From NCBI GenBank assembly GCA_027488155.1, contig JAIYCE010000037.1, positions 1 through 64,000 on the forward strand: a stretch of 64,000 bases of DNA, read 5' to 3'. The notes under the pieces were generated by a model. It worked only from the letters and a program-made list of their open reading frames with translations. It had not been told where the DNA came from and ran no database searches. Positions 1-9,164 of this stretch are shown piece after piece (within the stretch, counting starts at the first letter, position 1; the number at the start of each line of letters is the position of its first letter). Both the position numbers and the translations under genes were made by a program. The stretch comes from Hyphomicrobiales bacterium. GTDB lineage: Bacteria > Pseudomonadota > Alphaproteobacteria > Rhizobiales > Beijerinckiaceae.

Positions 1-1
1 C

Positions 2-514
2 GACCGCATCGCCTTCGTGCCGCAGGAAGCGGTGATCTTTGGCACATCGATCGCGGATAACATTGCCTACGGCCAGAAGCACGCGACGCGCGATCAGATC
101 CGTCGCGCTGCGGAATTGGCCGCAGCAGCCGAGTTCATTGAGAAGCTTCCCGAAAGCTACGATACGGTTGTTGGCGAACGTGGCGTCACGCTGTCGGGCG
201 GCCAACGCCAACGCCTCGCAATTGCCCGCGCCATTTTGCGTGACGCGCCGATCCTTCTGCTCGATGAAGCGACGAGCGCCCTCGATGCGGAAAACGAACG
301 TCTCGTGCAAGCCGCCCTCGATCACCTGATGGAAGGCCGCACCACGCTTGTGATCGCGCACCGACTCGCCACCATTTTGAAAGCCGATCGTATTCTCGTC
401 ATGGAGAGCGGCCAGATCGTGGAAGAAGGCACACATACTGCGCTGGTGGCGAAGAACGGATTGTATGCCCGCCTCGCAAGGCTGCAATTCGGCCATGAGA
501 TGGCAGCGGAGTGA
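2..514 (+). CDS. ABC exporter ATP-binding domain, C-terminal part (5' cut by window)
   Basis: Partial gene: the reading frame is open from base 2 and its start lies before the window. The fragment is the second half of an ABC nucleotide-binding domain: a Q-loop region (VPQEAVIFG), the ABC signature [14 protein letters not shown], Walker B ([12 protein letters not shown]) and the switch histidine in VIAHRLAT. The wording is typical of the exporter type in which membrane and ATPase domains are fused (MsbA/half-transporter family), so it would power export of a lipid, peptide or drug across the inner membrane. Substrate cannot be told from this part. The next gene is on the opposite strand beyond a repeat-containing spacer. 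Confidence 0.9.
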   Translation, partial: DRIAFVPQEAVIFGTSIADNIAYGQKHATRDQIRRAAELAAAAEFIEKLPESYDTVVGERGVTLSGGQRQRLAIARAILRDAPILLLDEATSALDAENERLVQAALDHLMEGRTTLVIAHRLATILKADRILVMESGQIVEEGTHTALVAKNGLYARLARLQFGHEMAAE

Positions 515-542
515 GACACTCTCTTTCCCGCATCGGCTGAGA

Positions 543-589
543 CCTCATCCAGAGGAGCGATGCGAAGCATCGCGTCTCGAAGGACGAGG
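543..589. repeat. Dispersed palindromic repeat, family B, copy 1
   Basis: Intergenic near-palindrome starting CCTCATCC and ending GACGAGG, with the core GCGATGCGAAGCATCGCG flanked by AGGA and TCTCGAAGG. The same design recurs at 616-660, 40505-40548 and 63641-63683. It can fold as one long hairpin. Repeats of this kind are common between genes in Bradyrhizobium-like genomes; that comparison is from memory. Confidence 0.75.
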
Positions 590-615
590 GCGTGCTAGAA
601 GGTGCAAGCTGATTT

Positions 616-660
616 CCCTCGCGGTTCGAGATGCGGCTACGCCGCTTCTCACCATAAGGG
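616..660. repeat. Dispersed palindromic repeat, family B, copy 2
   Basis: Second copy in the same spacer, in the opposite orientation: CCCTCGCGGTTCGAG, then a GCGGCTACGCCGC hairpin core, then TTCTCACCATAAGGG. Its reverse complement aligns with copy 1 and with the copy at 63641-63683. It ends 18 bases before the stop codon of the GNAT gene, so it may also shape the 3' end of that transcript. Confidence 0.7.
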
Positions 661-678
661 TTTCGGTGCCAGCGCGCC

Positions 679-1125
679 TTACTTCACCCATTCATAAAAA
701 TAGGACGGCCTGCCCGAGGCGCTAAAACCCTCGCGCACGCGGCGAAATCCCTCGCGCTCATAAAAGCGGATCGCGCGGTGATTGTCGGTATTCACATCGA
801 GGTGAAGAAAGCCCGGCGCAATGGCCTTGGCATGATCCATCAGCGCGGTTGCAATGCCTTGCCCGCGCGCATGTTTGGCAATCGCGAATTGATCGACGTG
901 ACCGGTCTCGGGATCGACGCTGACGAGGCCAAAAATCCGCCCTTCTCGACTATAGGCGATTTCAGCCTTCACGCGACCCGTAACGTAGGATTTAAACCGC
1001 TCGATGAACCAGCCGCGCCGCGCATTGAAATCGATGGCTGGATAGGTGTCGGACCATGTCTCCACCCAGAGATCGGCGCACAGATCGATCTCATCCATTC
1101 GCATCGGTCGGAACGCGACTGTCAT
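679..1125 (-). CDS. GNAT-family N-acetyltransferase
   Basis: A 148-residue single-domain protein of the GCN5-related acetyltransferase fold. The acetyl-CoA pyrophosphate-binding signature appears as ARGQGIATALM (about residues 86-96), followed by a typical C-terminal NTDNHRAIRFYEREGF segment. It would transfer an acetyl group from acetyl-CoA to an amine; the substrate is unknown. The ATG overlaps the stop of the upstream OmpA-domain gene by four bases (ATGA), which suggests translational coupling and one transcript with the channel pair. Whether it modifies those proteins or is merely co-transcribed cannot be told. Confidence 0.85.
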   Translation of the reverse strand: MTVAFRPMRMDEIDLCADLWVETWSDTYPAIDFNARRGWFIERFKSYVTGRVKAEIAYSREGRIFGLVSVDPETGHVDQFAIAKHARGQGIATALMDHAKAIAPGFLHLDVNTDNHRAIRFYEREGFRRVREGFSASGRPSYFYEWVK

Positions 1126-2156
1126 CGCTCAGTCAGTTTCAATTCGATACGGCGATTGCGCTTATAGGCCTCGTCATTCTCGCCGAGTTCAAGCGGCTGG
1201 AATTCGGCAAAGCCTGCGGCCAGCAATTTCTGCGGCGAAATGCCTTTGGCGATCAGATATTGCACAACGGCGATGGCGCGAGAGGTGGACAATTCCCAAT
1301 TATTCTTGAATTGACCCGCCCCAGAAAGGGGCCTCTTGTCGGTATGCCCATCGACGCGCAGCACCCACGGAATATCGGGTGGAATTTCGCGTGCGAGATC
1401 GACGAGCGCATTGGCGATCTTGTCGATCTCAACCTTGCCCTGCTCCGTCAAAACCGATTGGCCGGGATCGAAAAACACTTCAGATTGAAACACGAAACGA
1501 TCGCCGACGATTCGAATATCGTTGCGATTGCCAAGCACCTGACGCAGCCGACCGAAGAAATCGGAGCGATAACGCGCAAGCTCTTGCACCTTCTGTGCGA
1601 GGGCCACATTGAGGCGGGAACCGAGATCGGCAATCTGGGCCTGACTTTCGCGATCGCGCTTCTCGGACGCGTCGAGCGCTTCTTCGAGCGCGGCGAGTTG
1701 ACGCCTGAGTGCCGCAATCTGCTGATTGAGCGCCTCAACCTGCGCCAAGGCACGGGCCGAAATATCCTTTTCGGTCGCCAATTGCTGGCCCAGCGAACCT
1801 GCTTTCCCGGCGGCATCGGCGGCCGCTCCAGCCTGCGTATCGGCAAGCCCGAGCAGGCGACTGCGTTCGGCTTCGAGCGCGCGTAGCGTGATTGAAACCT
1901 GATTGAGATTATCTTCCGCATTGCGGCGATTGACGCGCTCAAGCGCCAACAGATCCGTGAGTTCGGCAATCTGCCGGTTGAGTTTTTGCAGAGCCGTGTC
2001 CTTATCGGTCACCTGCTGGCTCAGAAAGAATTGGACCATCACGAAGACGGATAAGAGGAAAACGATGGCGAGCACGAGCGTCGACAGCGCATCGACGAAG
2101 CCCGGCCAATAATCGACCGTGCGCGCGGCGCGGCGCCGTGAGCGGGAAAAGCTCAT
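1122..2156 (-). CDS. Inner-membrane-anchored peptidoglycan-binding protein (MotB/OmpA-like)
   Basis: A 344-residue protein built like a stator B subunit. A basic N-terminus is followed by one membrane helix (about residues 22-44), a long heptad-like coiled coil (about 46-180, rich in Leu/Ala/Gln/Glu), and a C-terminal OmpA-type peptidoglycan-binding domain with the hallmark RVDGHTDKRPL and NNWELSTSRA segments and LLAAGFAEFQPL near the end. There is no lipobox, so it is not Pal. It overlaps the upstream ExbB/MotA-like gene by four bases and should form the second half of a proton-driven complex spanning inner membrane to cell wall. Closest known analogues are MotAB, TolQR and ExbBD; the exact role is unassigned. 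Confidence 0.85.
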   Translation of the reverse strand: MSFSRSRRRAARTVDYWPGFVDALSTLVLAIVFLLSVFVMVQFFLSQQVTDKDTALQKLNRQIAELTDLLALERVNRRNAEDNLNQVSITLRALEAERSRLLGLADTQAGAAADAAGKAGSLGQQLATEKDISARALAQVEALNQQIAALRRQLAALEEALDASEKRDRESQAQIADLGSRLNVALAQKVQELARYRSDFFGRLRQVLGNRNDIRIVGDRFVFQSEVFFDPGQSVLTEQGKVEIDKIANALVDLAREIPPDIPWVLRVDGHTDKRPLSGAGQFKNNWELSTSRAIAVVQYLIAKGISPQKLLAAGFAEFQPLELGENDEAYKRNRRIELKLTER

Positions 2157-3112
2157 TTCCTAAGCCCTCCAAGCGCACGCGCGAGGAAGGTTTTCATTTC
2201 TTGGTCCCGCGCGGCCTGCGCATCGACCCAATCACGCAGCATCTGCTGTTCACTGCGCATATGGGCGACCATGGTTTGCAGACTTTCAGCGAGGCTTGCC
2301 ACCGCTTCGCCCGGCGGCATGGTTTGCCGGATGGTTTCGAGCGTGGCTTCGATTTGCGCAAGACGATCGGCAGGCGTCTCTGGTTCCACGGCGAGATCGA
2401 GAACGGCTGCACTCAGCCAATCCTCTAACTCCTGATAAAAACGATTCTGCGCCTGCCCTGCCTGTAGATCGAGAAAACCAAGGACGAGCGAGCCGGCGAG
2501 ACCGAAGAGCGAGGACGAGAATGAAATGCCCATACCGCTCAACGGAGCAGCCAGCCCCGACTTCAACTCATCGAACATGAGCCCCGCATCGGCACCGCCC
2601 TTCATCGTCTGAATGACGCGGCCCACTGAACTGACCGTTTCAAGCAAACCCCAAAACGTGCCGAGAAGACCGAGAAACACCAGGAGCCCGGTGAGGTAGC
2701 GGCCAATGTCGCGTGCTTCATCAAGACGCAATGCGATGGAATCGAGCGCCGCGCGCAATGACAGTGTCGAGACGTTGCTCGGCCCCGTTCGGTTGAGGAG
2801 AATTGCAAGTGGCTGCAAAAGGACAGGCGTATAGCTTCGCGCTCGCGGTACGGTTGCGCCCGCATGCCAGCCATTCACCCAGTTGATTTCACGAAAGAGC
2901 TGAGTGACACCGCGAAAGCTGAGCAGAATGCCAATCGCCAACACGGCAATGATCAGACCGTTGAGTCCGGGATTGGCGAGAAACGCATTCCAGATCGGCT
3001 GGTAAAGAATGAATGCAATGAAACCTGATAGGATGACGAAGACCGCCATCCGTAACAGATAGATGCGGGGTTTCGTCAGACGGTCGCGGGAAGTCGGAGC
3101 GGAGAGTTTCAT
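2153..3112 (-). CDS. MotA/TolQ/ExbB-type proton channel family protein
   Basis: A 319-residue integral membrane protein. Two helices lie near the N-terminus (about residues 22-45 and 52-68), then a cytoplasmic stretch, then two more helices in the C-terminal half (LTGLLVFLGLLGTFWGLL and the segment around SLFGLAGSLVLGFL), matching the MotA/ExbB domain. It would form the ion channel that powers the OmpA-domain partner encoded immediately downstream with an ATGA overlap. No flagellar gene is nearby, so a motility stator is unlikely. A peptidoglycan-associated energising complex is the reasonable reading. Confidence 0.85.
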   Translation of the reverse strand: MKLSAPTSRDRLTKPRIYLLRMAVFVILSGFIAFILYQPIWNAFLANPGLNGLIIAVLAIGILLSFRGVTQLFREINWVNGWHAGATVPRARSYTPVLLQPLAILLNRTGPSNVSTLSLRAALDSIALRLDEARDIGRYLTGLLVFLGLLGTFWGLLETVSSVGRVIQTMKGGADAGLMFDELKSGLAAPLSGMGISFSSSLFGLAGSLVLGFLDLQAGQAQNRFYQELEDWLSAAVLDLAVEPETPADRLAQIEATLETIRQTMPPGEAVASLAESLQTMVAHMRSEQQMLRDWVDAQAARDQEMKTFLARALGGLRK

Positions 3113-3142
3113 ACCCCATGTTCGCCGCCCGCGCGGCCATGA

Positions 3143-3937
3143 TCAAGAGGCAGGGAGCTTCACCATGGCGAGAAGTGCTTTATGCATGGCTTCATTGCCA
3201 CAGACGACGTCGCGTGTGGCGGGTGTAAACTCCGCTCCTGTCATATCGCTGACATATCCGCCCGCCTCCTTGATGAGGATGGCACCTGCCGCAACGTCCC
3301 AGCTGCTTAAGCCACGTTCCCAATAGCCATCATACCGGCCCGCTGCGACATAAGCGAGGTCGAGTGCAGCCGCGCCAAAACGGCGCACACCTGAGCATTG
3401 CGCCATCACCTTGCCCAGGATGCCCTGAAATTCTTGATGATGCGGGCGACCGATCGTGGGAATGCCGGTCGCAAACACGGCATCGGCGGCATGGTCGCGG
3501 CCCGCTACACGCATGCGGCGGTTATTGAGAAATGCACCCTTACCACGCTCGGCGATGAACAATTCGTCCTTGATCGGATCGTAGACGACGCCCGCCACAA
3601 TTGTCCCCTCGCGCTCAAGCGCGAGCGACACACAGAAATGCGGAATGCCATGCAAAAAATTGATCGTGCCGTCGAGCGGATCGATGTGCCAGCGATGCGC
3701 CTTGTCCTTACCTTCGACGACGCCGCTTTCTTCCATCACGAAACCGTAATCAGGCCGCGCCTTCAATAGCGCTTCATGCAACGCCTTCTCGGCCTTGTGA
3801 TCTGCGTTCGAAACGAAATCGCCGGGGCCCTTGCGCGAGACCTGCAATTGTTCGACTTCGCCGAAGTCCCGGCGGAGACCGCGCGCGGCTTTCATCACCG
3901 CATCGACCATCACGGTCATCTGGGGGGAACGGATCAT
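3143..3937 (-). CDS. Inositol monophosphatase family protein (SuhB-like)
   Basis: About 264 residues from the ATG at 3937, which has a GGAGAG ribosome site seven bases upstream; a longer frame begins at 3964 but lacks support. The magnesium-dependent phosphatase motifs are present: MEESG (metal-binding Glu), DPLDGTINFLHGIP (metal-binding Asp residues) and WDVAAGAILIKEAGG near the C-terminus. Family members hydrolyse myo-inositol-1-phosphate or related sugar phosphates, and some are 3'(2'),5'-bisphosphate nucleotidases or SuhB-like factors, so the substrate remains open. It precedes the ExbB-like gene by 30 bases on the same strand and may share its transcript. Confidence 0.9.
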   Translation of the reverse strand: MIRSPQMTVMVDAVMKAARGLRRDFGEVEQLQVSRKGPGDFVSNADHKAEKALHEALLKARPDYGFVMEESGVVEGKDKAHRWHIDPLDGTINFLHGIPHFCVSLALEREGTIVAGVVYDPIKDELFIAERGKGAFLNNRRMRVAGRDHAADAVFATGIPTIGRPHHQEFQGILGKVMAQCSGVRRFGAAALDLAYVAAGRYDGYWERGLSSWDVAAGAILIKEAGGYVSDMTGAEFTPATRDVVCGNEAMHKALLAMVKLPAS

Positions 3938-4045
3938 GGCAGGCTCTCCGGCGTCAAACAGCAAGGCCGCTTACCCGCAAAGCAGGCGAAAGCGCAGCGC
4001 CTCGTCTCACGCGGGCGAGCCGAGGTCAAGCCGCGGCCACGCGGG

Positions 4046-5026
4046 TCAGGGGCTCAGGAAACGTTGAACAGCCTCTTCGGCCTGCCGCCGCTCGCCCGGC
4101 GTTAGCTCGCGCATCGCATCGTCAAGCCAAGGGTCTTTCAACCCCTGCGCATTCGACAGGATCGCCCATTTGGCACCTTCGACAAGATCGCGCCGAACAC
4201 CACGACCGGCAAAATAAAGCCGCGCCAAGCGATTTTGTGCAACTGCGCCATTCTTCTCCGCCGCACGGCGGAACATGGCTGCTGCCGCCTGCTCATTCTT
4301 GGCAACGCCCTCGCCATTGAACAGCATGATGCCATATTCGGTTTCAGCGGCGACATTTTTGCTGAGCGCCGCACGCCCCATCCAGAGCGCCGCATCGGGT
4401 GGGCTTTTGGGTACGCCGCGCCCCTCTTTGTAAAGCACAGCCAGCCCATATTGTGCATCCGCATCGCCGCGCAGCGCAGCATCCTGGAACAACGTCACCG
4501 CGCGCCGGTCGGAATCCGCCTTGCCGTCGGTAAGCAGCATCAAGCCAAACGCATAGGCGGCCGCAGGGACTTTCGCCGACGCTTTCTCAAGCAGCGCCCT
4601 GGCTCCCGGCTCATCTTTCGTAACGCCCTTGCCTTCGAGTTTCAGCATCGCCAGCGCATATTGTCCCTGCGCATCGCCAGCAGCCGCCGCCTTCTGAAAA
4701 TTCTGGCCCGCCTTGACGAGATCGGGTTTGACGCCGAAGCCCTTGGCGTACAATTCACCCATCAATGTGAACGCGGCGCCATCCTTTGGATTGGCTTTCG
4801 CGCGTGCTTCGGCTTCCTGCATTGCCTCGCGATAAAGCCCCAATTGATAAGCGGCATAAGCCTTATCGCCTTCCTGCGTGGGAAGACGTTGCGCGGATTG
4901 CGGCATCGGCAGAAATTTCGGCGCTTGTGGCTTGGCTTGCTGTTGCGCGGATGCAGTCTTCACCGCCATCGGCGAAACGATCGCCAACATAACTGCAAAA
5001 ATGAGAGAAGAGGGCCGCGTTCTCAT
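4046..5026 (-). CDS. Secreted Sel1/TPR-repeat protein
   Basis: A 326-residue protein with an N-terminal signal peptide (hydrophobic LIFAVMLAIVSPMAV, probable cleavage after the Ala-Ser-Ala near residue 27), then a chain of Sel1-type helical repeats visible as AAAAGDAQGQYALAMLKLEGKGV, GDADAQYGLAVLYKEGRGV and similar units with the GxGV turn. Such solenoids act as periplasmic protein-interaction scaffolds. The ATG shares one base with the stop codon of the ThiE-like gene upstream (TGATG), so translation is probably coupled. A GTG three bases earlier is a possible alternative start. A specific partner cannot be inferred. Confidence 0.85.
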   Translation of the reverse strand: MRTRPSSLIFAVMLAIVSPMAVKTASAQQQAKPQAPKFLPMPQSAQRLPTQEGDKAYAAYQLGLYREAMQEAEARAKANPKDGAAFTLMGELYAKGFGVKPDLVKAGQNFQKAAAAGDAQGQYALAMLKLEGKGVTKDEPGARALLEKASAKVPAAAYAFGLMLLTDGKADSDRRAVTLFQDAALRGDADAQYGLAVLYKEGRGVPKSPPDAALWMGRAALSKNVAAETEYGIMLFNGEGVAKNEQAAAAMFRRAAEKNGAVAQNRLARLYFAGRGVRRDLVEGAKWAILSNAQGLKDPWLDDAMRELTPGERRQAEEAVQRFLSP

Positions 5027-5661
5027 CACGCGCCAGCGTCAGCCCCGCCGAGCGCATAGAGCGCGCGTTGCATGGCCGCTGCCGGGCCTTCTTCATCACG
5101 AAAAACATAATCGCCGAGCGCAACGAATTCGCAACCCGTCGCGGCGAGCGGACCGACATCGTCGATCGTCGGCGCATAGGCCACGCACGGAACCTGAAAC
5201 AATTCCGCCCACCATTGCGCGCGTTCGATAATGGCGGAAATCGGCGGCACCGAGCCATCGGGCCGCGGCTCACCGAACATCACATAATCGGTCCCGAGCT
5301 CGGCTGCCTCCATCGCATCGTGGCGCGCCGGCAATCCACCGACGCCGCACATGCGATCTTGAGCGCGGAGAATTTCGAGCGCCGGGCCGACGGCATCAAG
5401 CCCGCTGACATGCGCGCCATCGGCACCCGTCCGCGCGACAAGTTCCGGATGGCCATCGAGCATCAGGGCCGCGCCCTTGCCTTGGACGATGGGGGCGACG
5501 GCCTTGGCAAGATTGATCTTGGATCGATCATCGGTTTCCGGCAGACGTAAAATGACGGCATCGACCGGCACAGCCGCCAAAGCAGCCGAAAGCGCCTGCG
5601 GCAGCGTCGCCGCATCGGGCTCAAAAGGGGTGAACAGAACGAGGCGGGCCTGATTCGACAT
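5026..5661 (-). CDS. Thiamine-phosphate synthase/TenI-like TIM-barrel protein
   Basis: A 211-residue protein of the ThiE/TenI barrel family, recognisable from its overall order: a beta strand with VDAVILRLPE, then GADGAHVSGLDA, then the LGTDYVMFG strand and the loop VPCVAYAPTID. Genuine ThiE enzymes carry a HLGQ-type motif and a conserved IGxSxH segment; here these read HVSG and CGVGGLPARHD, so diphosphate and pyrimidine binding may have changed. It is coupled to the Sel1-repeat gene and lies downstream of fba. It may be a specialised paralogue rather than the housekeeping thiE. Assignment to the family is firm, the reaction is not. Confidence 0.7.
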   Translation of the reverse strand: MSNQARLVLFTPFEPDAATLPQALSAALAAVPVDAVILRLPETDDRSKINLAKAVAPIVQGKGAALMLDGHPELVARTGADGAHVSGLDAVGPALEILRAQDRMCGVGGLPARHDAMEAAELGTDYVMFGEPRPDGSVPPISAIIERAQWWAELFQVPCVAYAPTIDDVGPLAATGCEFVALGDYVFRDEEGPAAAMQRALYALGGADAGA

Positions 5662-5721
5662 GAATGAGCCTTACCCCGAAGCCTTGCCCCTGTGCAACGC
5701 GGAGCCATCGGGCCCCGACCC

Positions 5722-5752
5722 AAAAAGAAAAGCCCCGCTCGCGCGGGGCCTT
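5722..5752 (-). terminator. Rho-independent terminator after fba
   Basis: On the minus strand a seven-pair GC stem (GCCCCGC / GCGGGGC at 5732-5749, four-base loop) is followed by a T-rich run TTTTCTTTTT. It lies 23 bases beyond the fba stop codon, so it separates the glycolytic genes from the ThiE-like/Sel1 pair. Confidence 0.85.
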
Positions 5753-5771
5753 TCCAGCGCCTTGCGGATCC

Positions 5772-6839
5772 TTAGCTGAACTTCGGATCAAGCTCGCCCT
5801 TGGCGTAGCGGGACGCCATCTCGGAGAGCGTGAGCACGCGCTTGATCTTGGAGGCCTGACCTGCCGTGTTGAACTCTTCCAAACGTTGCTTGCAGAGCTT
5901 GGTCATCGCGTCCATCGCGGGCTTCAGATATTTGCGCGGATCAAATTCGCCCGGATGCTCGGCGAGGATCTTGCGGATCTGGCCGGTCATCGCCATGCGG
6001 TTGTCGGTGTCGATGTTGATCTTGCGCACGCCATGCTTGATGCCGCGTTGAATTTCTTCCACCGGCACGCCCCATGTCTGCGGCATTTTCCCGCCATAGG
6101 CGTTGATGATGTCTTGCAGATCCTGCGGCACCGACGACGAGCCATGCATCACGAGATGCATGTTCGGCAGCAGGCGATGGATTTCTTCGATCACATGCAT
6201 CGCCAGAATCGCGCCATCGGGCTTGCGCGAGAATTTGTAAGCGCCATGCGACGTGCCCATCGCAATCGCGAGCGCATCGACCTTCGTTGCGCGGACGAAA
6301 TCGGCGGCTTCCTTCGGGTTCGTCAGAAGCTGGTCGTGCGACAGCTTGCCTTCCGCGCCATGCCCGTCTTCCTTGTCGCCCATGCCGGTTTCGAGCGACC
6401 CGAGAACCCCGAGCTCGCCTTCGACCGAGATGCCGCCCAAATGCGACATATCGACAACCTGCTTGGTCACGCCGACATTGTACTCCCAATCGGCCGGTGT
6501 CTTGCCGTCTTCCTTCAAAGAGCCGTCCATCATCACCGAGGTGAAGCCCGCCTGAATGGCCGTCATGCAGGTCGCGGCATTGTTGCCATGGTCGAGATGC
6601 ACGCAAACTGGAATCTGCGGATAAATTTCCGTCACCGCATCCATCATGTGCTTCAGCATCACGTCATGCGCATATTGGCGCGCGCCACGCGACGCCTGAA
6701 TGATGACGGGCGCATCGACAGCACTGGCAGCAGCCATGATGGCAAGCGCCTGTTCCATATTGTTGATGTTGAACGCCGGCACGCCGTAATCATGTTCGGC
6801 GGCGTGATCGAGCAGCTGGCGCAGGGTGATGCGGGCCAT
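5772..6839 (-). CDS. fba: Class II fructose-bisphosphate aldolase
   Basis: A 355-residue zinc-dependent aldolase, the usual length of the Calvin-cycle/proteobacterial (CbbA-like) class IIB form. Zinc and substrate residues are visible in VHLDHGNN, in [10 protein letters not shown] and in LVMHGSSS, with the DTDNRMAMT segment characteristic of this subgroup. It interconverts fructose-1,6-bisphosphate with dihydroxyacetone phosphate plus glyceraldehyde-3-phosphate in the cytoplasm, and can also make sedoheptulose-1,7-bisphosphate. A GGGAGA ribosome site precedes the ATG. It follows pgk by 21 bases and a strong terminator follows it, so it closes the tkt-gap-pgk-fba set. Confidence 0.95.
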   Translation of the reverse strand: MARITLRQLLDHAAEHDYGVPAFNINNMEQALAIMAAASAVDAPVIIQASRGARQYAHDVMLKHMMDAVTEIYPQIPVCVHLDHGNNAATCMTAIQAGFTSVMMDGSLKEDGKTPADWEYNVGVTKQVVDMSHLGGISVEGELGVLGSLETGMGDKEDGHGAEGKLSHDQLLTNPKEAADFVRATKVDALAIAMGTSHGAYKFSRKPDGAILAMHVIEEIHRLLPNMHLVMHGSSSVPQDLQDIINAYGGKMPQTWGVPVEEIQRGIKHGVRKINIDTDNRMAMTGQIRKILAEHPGEFDPRKYLKPAMDAMTKLCKQRLEEFNTAGQASKIKRVLTLSEMASRYAKGELDPKFS

Positions 6840-6860
6840 GGTTTCGTTCTCCCCTAAGGA

Positions 6861-8057
6861 TCAATTCTTGCGAAGCACTTCAACGCCGGGCAGCGCCTTG
6901 CCCTCGAGCCATTCGAGGAATGCGCCACCCGCCGTTGAGACGTAAGTGAAATCATCCGCTGCATGAGCGTGATTGAGTGCAGAGACCGTATCGCCGCCGC
7001 CGGCAACCGATAAAAGCTTGCCTTCCCGCGTGAGCCGCGCCGCATCCTGCGCCACAGACACTGTGCCCTTATCGAAAGGCGCGATCTCGAACGCACCGAA
7101 TGGCCCGTTCCAGACCAAGGTCTTCGCGCGTGCCAGAATGCCTGCAAGGCGGCAGGCTTCATCCGGCCCAATATCGAGGATCATCTCGTCATCATGCACA
7201 TCGTCAGCCGACGCGATGCGGCTTTCAGCACCAGCCTTGAATTCCTTGGCCACGACGACTTGCTGCGGCAGAACGATTTCGCATTTCGCTTTTTCAGCTT
7301 CAACGAGAATGGATTTCGCCGTTTCGAGAAGATCTTTCTCGCATAGCGATTTACCAATTGTCTTACCTTGCGCCGCGAGAAAGGTATTCGCCATACCGCC
7401 AGCGATGATCAGAATATCGACCGTCCTGACTAGATTGCCGAGGAGTTCGAGCTTGGTCGAGATCTTCGCACCGCCAACAACGGCAGCAACTGGACGCTCC
7501 GGTTTTTCAAGCGCCTTTGACAGCGCTTCAATTTCCGCCTGCATCGTCCGGCCTGCATAGGCTGGCAAAATCTTGGCCAGACCTTCCGTCGAAGCATGCG
7601 CGCGATGCGCTGCCGAGAATGCATCGCTCACAAACAGATCGCCATTGGCCGCGAGCGCTTTCGTAAACTCCGGATCGTTCTTTTCTTCCTGCGGGTGAAA
7701 GCGCGTGTTCTCGAGGAGAAGGACATCGCCCTTCTTCATCGCATCCACCGCCTTCTTCGCCACATCGCCGATGCAATCCTCTGCAAAAGCCACCGCGCGG
7801 CCGAGGTGCTGCTCCAAAGCTTTGGCAACCGGAGCCAGCGTGTCCTTTAGATCGCGCCCCTTCGGACGGCCGAAATGCGCAAGCAAGATCACCTTGCCGC
7901 CCTTGTCGGAAATTTCGCGAATGGTCGGCAGCACGCGCTCAATACGCGTCGCATCCGACACTTCGCCGTTTTCCATCGGAACATTGAGATCAACGCGTAC
8001 GAGCACGCGTTGACCGTCAAGTTTGGCATCGTCGAGAGTTTTGAAGGGGCTCGTCAC
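6861..8057 (-). CDS. pgk: Phosphoglycerate kinase
   Basis: A 398-residue enzyme of standard length. It carries the N-domain signature [11 protein letters not shown], the substrate-binding [11 protein letters not shown], the hinge region [17 protein letters not shown] and the nucleotide-binding GGGDTVSAL near the C-terminus. It converts 1,3-bisphosphoglycerate plus ADP to 3-phosphoglycerate plus ATP. The start is GTG at 8057, chosen because a strong GGGAGG ribosome site lies about six bases upstream and the first residues (TSPFKTLDD) fit the family. It sits 11 bases after gap and 21 before fba, a compact glycolysis/gluconeogenesis operon. Confidence 0.97.
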   Translation of the reverse strand: MTSPFKTLDDAKLDGQRVLVRVDLNVPMENGEVSDATRIERVLPTIREISDKGGKVILLAHFGRPKGRDLKDTLAPVAKALEQHLGRAVAFAEDCIGDVAKKAVDAMKKGDVLLLENTRFHPQEEKNDPEFTKALAANGDLFVSDAFSAAHRAHASTEGLAKILPAYAGRTMQAEIEALSKALEKPERPVAAVVGGAKISTKLELLGNLVRTVDILIIAGGMANTFLAAQGKTIGKSLCEKDLLETAKSILVEAEKAKCEIVLPQQVVVAKEFKAGAESRIASADDVHDDEMILDIGPDEACRLAGILARAKTLVWNGPFGAFEIAPFDKGTVSVAQDAARLTREGKLLSVAGGGDTVSALNHAHAADDFTYVSTAGGAFLEWLEGKALPGVEVLRKN

Positions 8058-8068
8058 TGAAGCCTCCC

Positions 8069-9076
8069 TTAGAGAAGCTTACCCATTGCCACCGCCGTAT
8101 CGGCCATGCGGTTCGAGAACCCCCACTCATTGTCGTACCAAGACAGGATCGACACGAAATTGCCGTCCATCACCTTGGTCTGATCCATGTGGAAGATTGA
8201 GGAATGCGGATCATGGTTGAAATCGATCGACACATTCGCCGCATTGGTGAAGCCGAGGACACCCTTGAGCGAACCTTCGGCCGCCGCCTTGATGGCCGCG
8301 TTCACTTCGTCCTTGGACGTGCCGCGCTTGGCCAAAAATTTCAAATCGACGACCGATACATTCGGCGTCGGCACGCGCATGGCGAAACCGTCGAGCTTGC
8401 CATTGAGTTCTGGCAGGACGAGGCCAACGGCCTTCGCAGCACCCGTCGAGGTCGGGATCATCGACAGAGCCGCAGCGCGTGCGCGGTAGAGGTCCTTGTG
8501 CATCGTGTCGAGCGTCGGCTGGTCGCCCGTATAGGAGTGGATCGTCGTCATCATGCCGCGCTCGATGCCGATGGCATCGTTGAGAACTTTTGCGACGGGC
8601 GCGAGGCAGTTCGTCGTGCAAGACGCATTCGAGACGACCAGATGATCTTTCGTCAGCTTGTCGTGATTGACGCCATAGACGACCGTGAAATCGGCACCGT
8701 CGGCAGGTGCAGACACGAGCACGCGCTTGGCACCGGCTTCGAGATGCGCGGCGGCTTTGTCACGGGAGGTGAAGATGCCGGTGCATTCGAGCGCGATGTC
8801 GACGCCGAGTTCCTTGTGCGGCAATTCAGCCGGGTTCTTGATCGCTGTTACCTTGATCGGGCCGCGACCGACATCGATCGTATCGCCCTTGACGATCACG
8901 TCATGCGGAAAACGGCCATGCACCGAATCGTAGCGCAGAAGATGCGCATTGGTTTCCACCGGACCGAGATCGTTGATGGCGACGACTTCGATGTCCTTGC
9001 GGCCAGATTCGATGATCGCGCGAAGGACGTTACGGCCAATACGGCCAAAGCCATTGATAGCAACACGGACGGTCAT
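8069..9076 (-). CDS. gap: Glyceraldehyde-3-phosphate dehydrogenase, type I
   Basis: About 335 residues from the ATG at 9076, supported by a GGGAGA ribosome site seven bases upstream; a longer frame starts at 9103. The NAD(P)-binding N-terminus NGFGRIGRN and the catalytic cysteine motif [13 protein letters not shown] are intact, as is the C-terminal [11 protein letters not shown]. It oxidatively phosphorylates glyceraldehyde-3-phosphate to 1,3-bisphosphoglycerate, feeding pgk next door. The segment where coenzyme preference is set reads IAINDLGP (residue after the second beta strand is Asn-Asp), consistent with NAD use. Order tkt-gap-pgk-fba is conserved in Hyphomicrobiales. Confidence 0.96.
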   Translation of the reverse strand: MTVRVAINGFGRIGRNVLRAIIESGRKDIEVVAINDLGPVETNAHLLRYDSVHGRFPHDVIVKGDTIDVGRGPIKVTAIKNPAELPHKELGVDIALECTGIFTSRDKAAAHLEAGAKRVLVSAPADGADFTVVYGVNHDKLTKDHLVVSNASCTTNCLAPVAKVLNDAIGIERGMMTTIHSYTGDQPTLDTMHKDLYRARAAALSMIPTSTGAAKAVGLVLPELNGKLDGFAMRVPTPNVSVVDLKFLAKRGTSKDEVNAAIKAAAEGSLKGVLGFTNAANVSIDFNHDPHSSIFHMDQTKVMDGNFVSILSWYDNEWGFSNRMADTAVAMGKLL

Positions 9077-9164
9077 GTGCATTCTCCCTGTTCGAACGTT
9101 CAAACCCGGAGAGGCGCGCGCCAGACGCTGACGCCTGTCCGATCAATCCATAAACGAAAGCGCG

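Noticed and set aside
616-640. tRNA T-arm suggested by GGTTCGAG
   Set aside because: The motif is part of the family-B repeat; no cloverleaf or anticodon stem can be built around it.
1122-3112. Zorya-type defence pair ZorA/ZorB
   Set aside because: The channel protein lacks the long cytoplasmic tail of ZorA, no ZorC/ZorD or ZorE follows, and the neighbours are housekeeping genes.
5664-6857. Long open frame of 397 codons on the plus strand over fba
   Set aside because: It is an antisense shadow of a strongly conserved aldolase gene in GC-rich DNA, with His/Arg-rich nonsense composition. The same holds for 25925-27094 under acnA and 57731-58876 under tolA.
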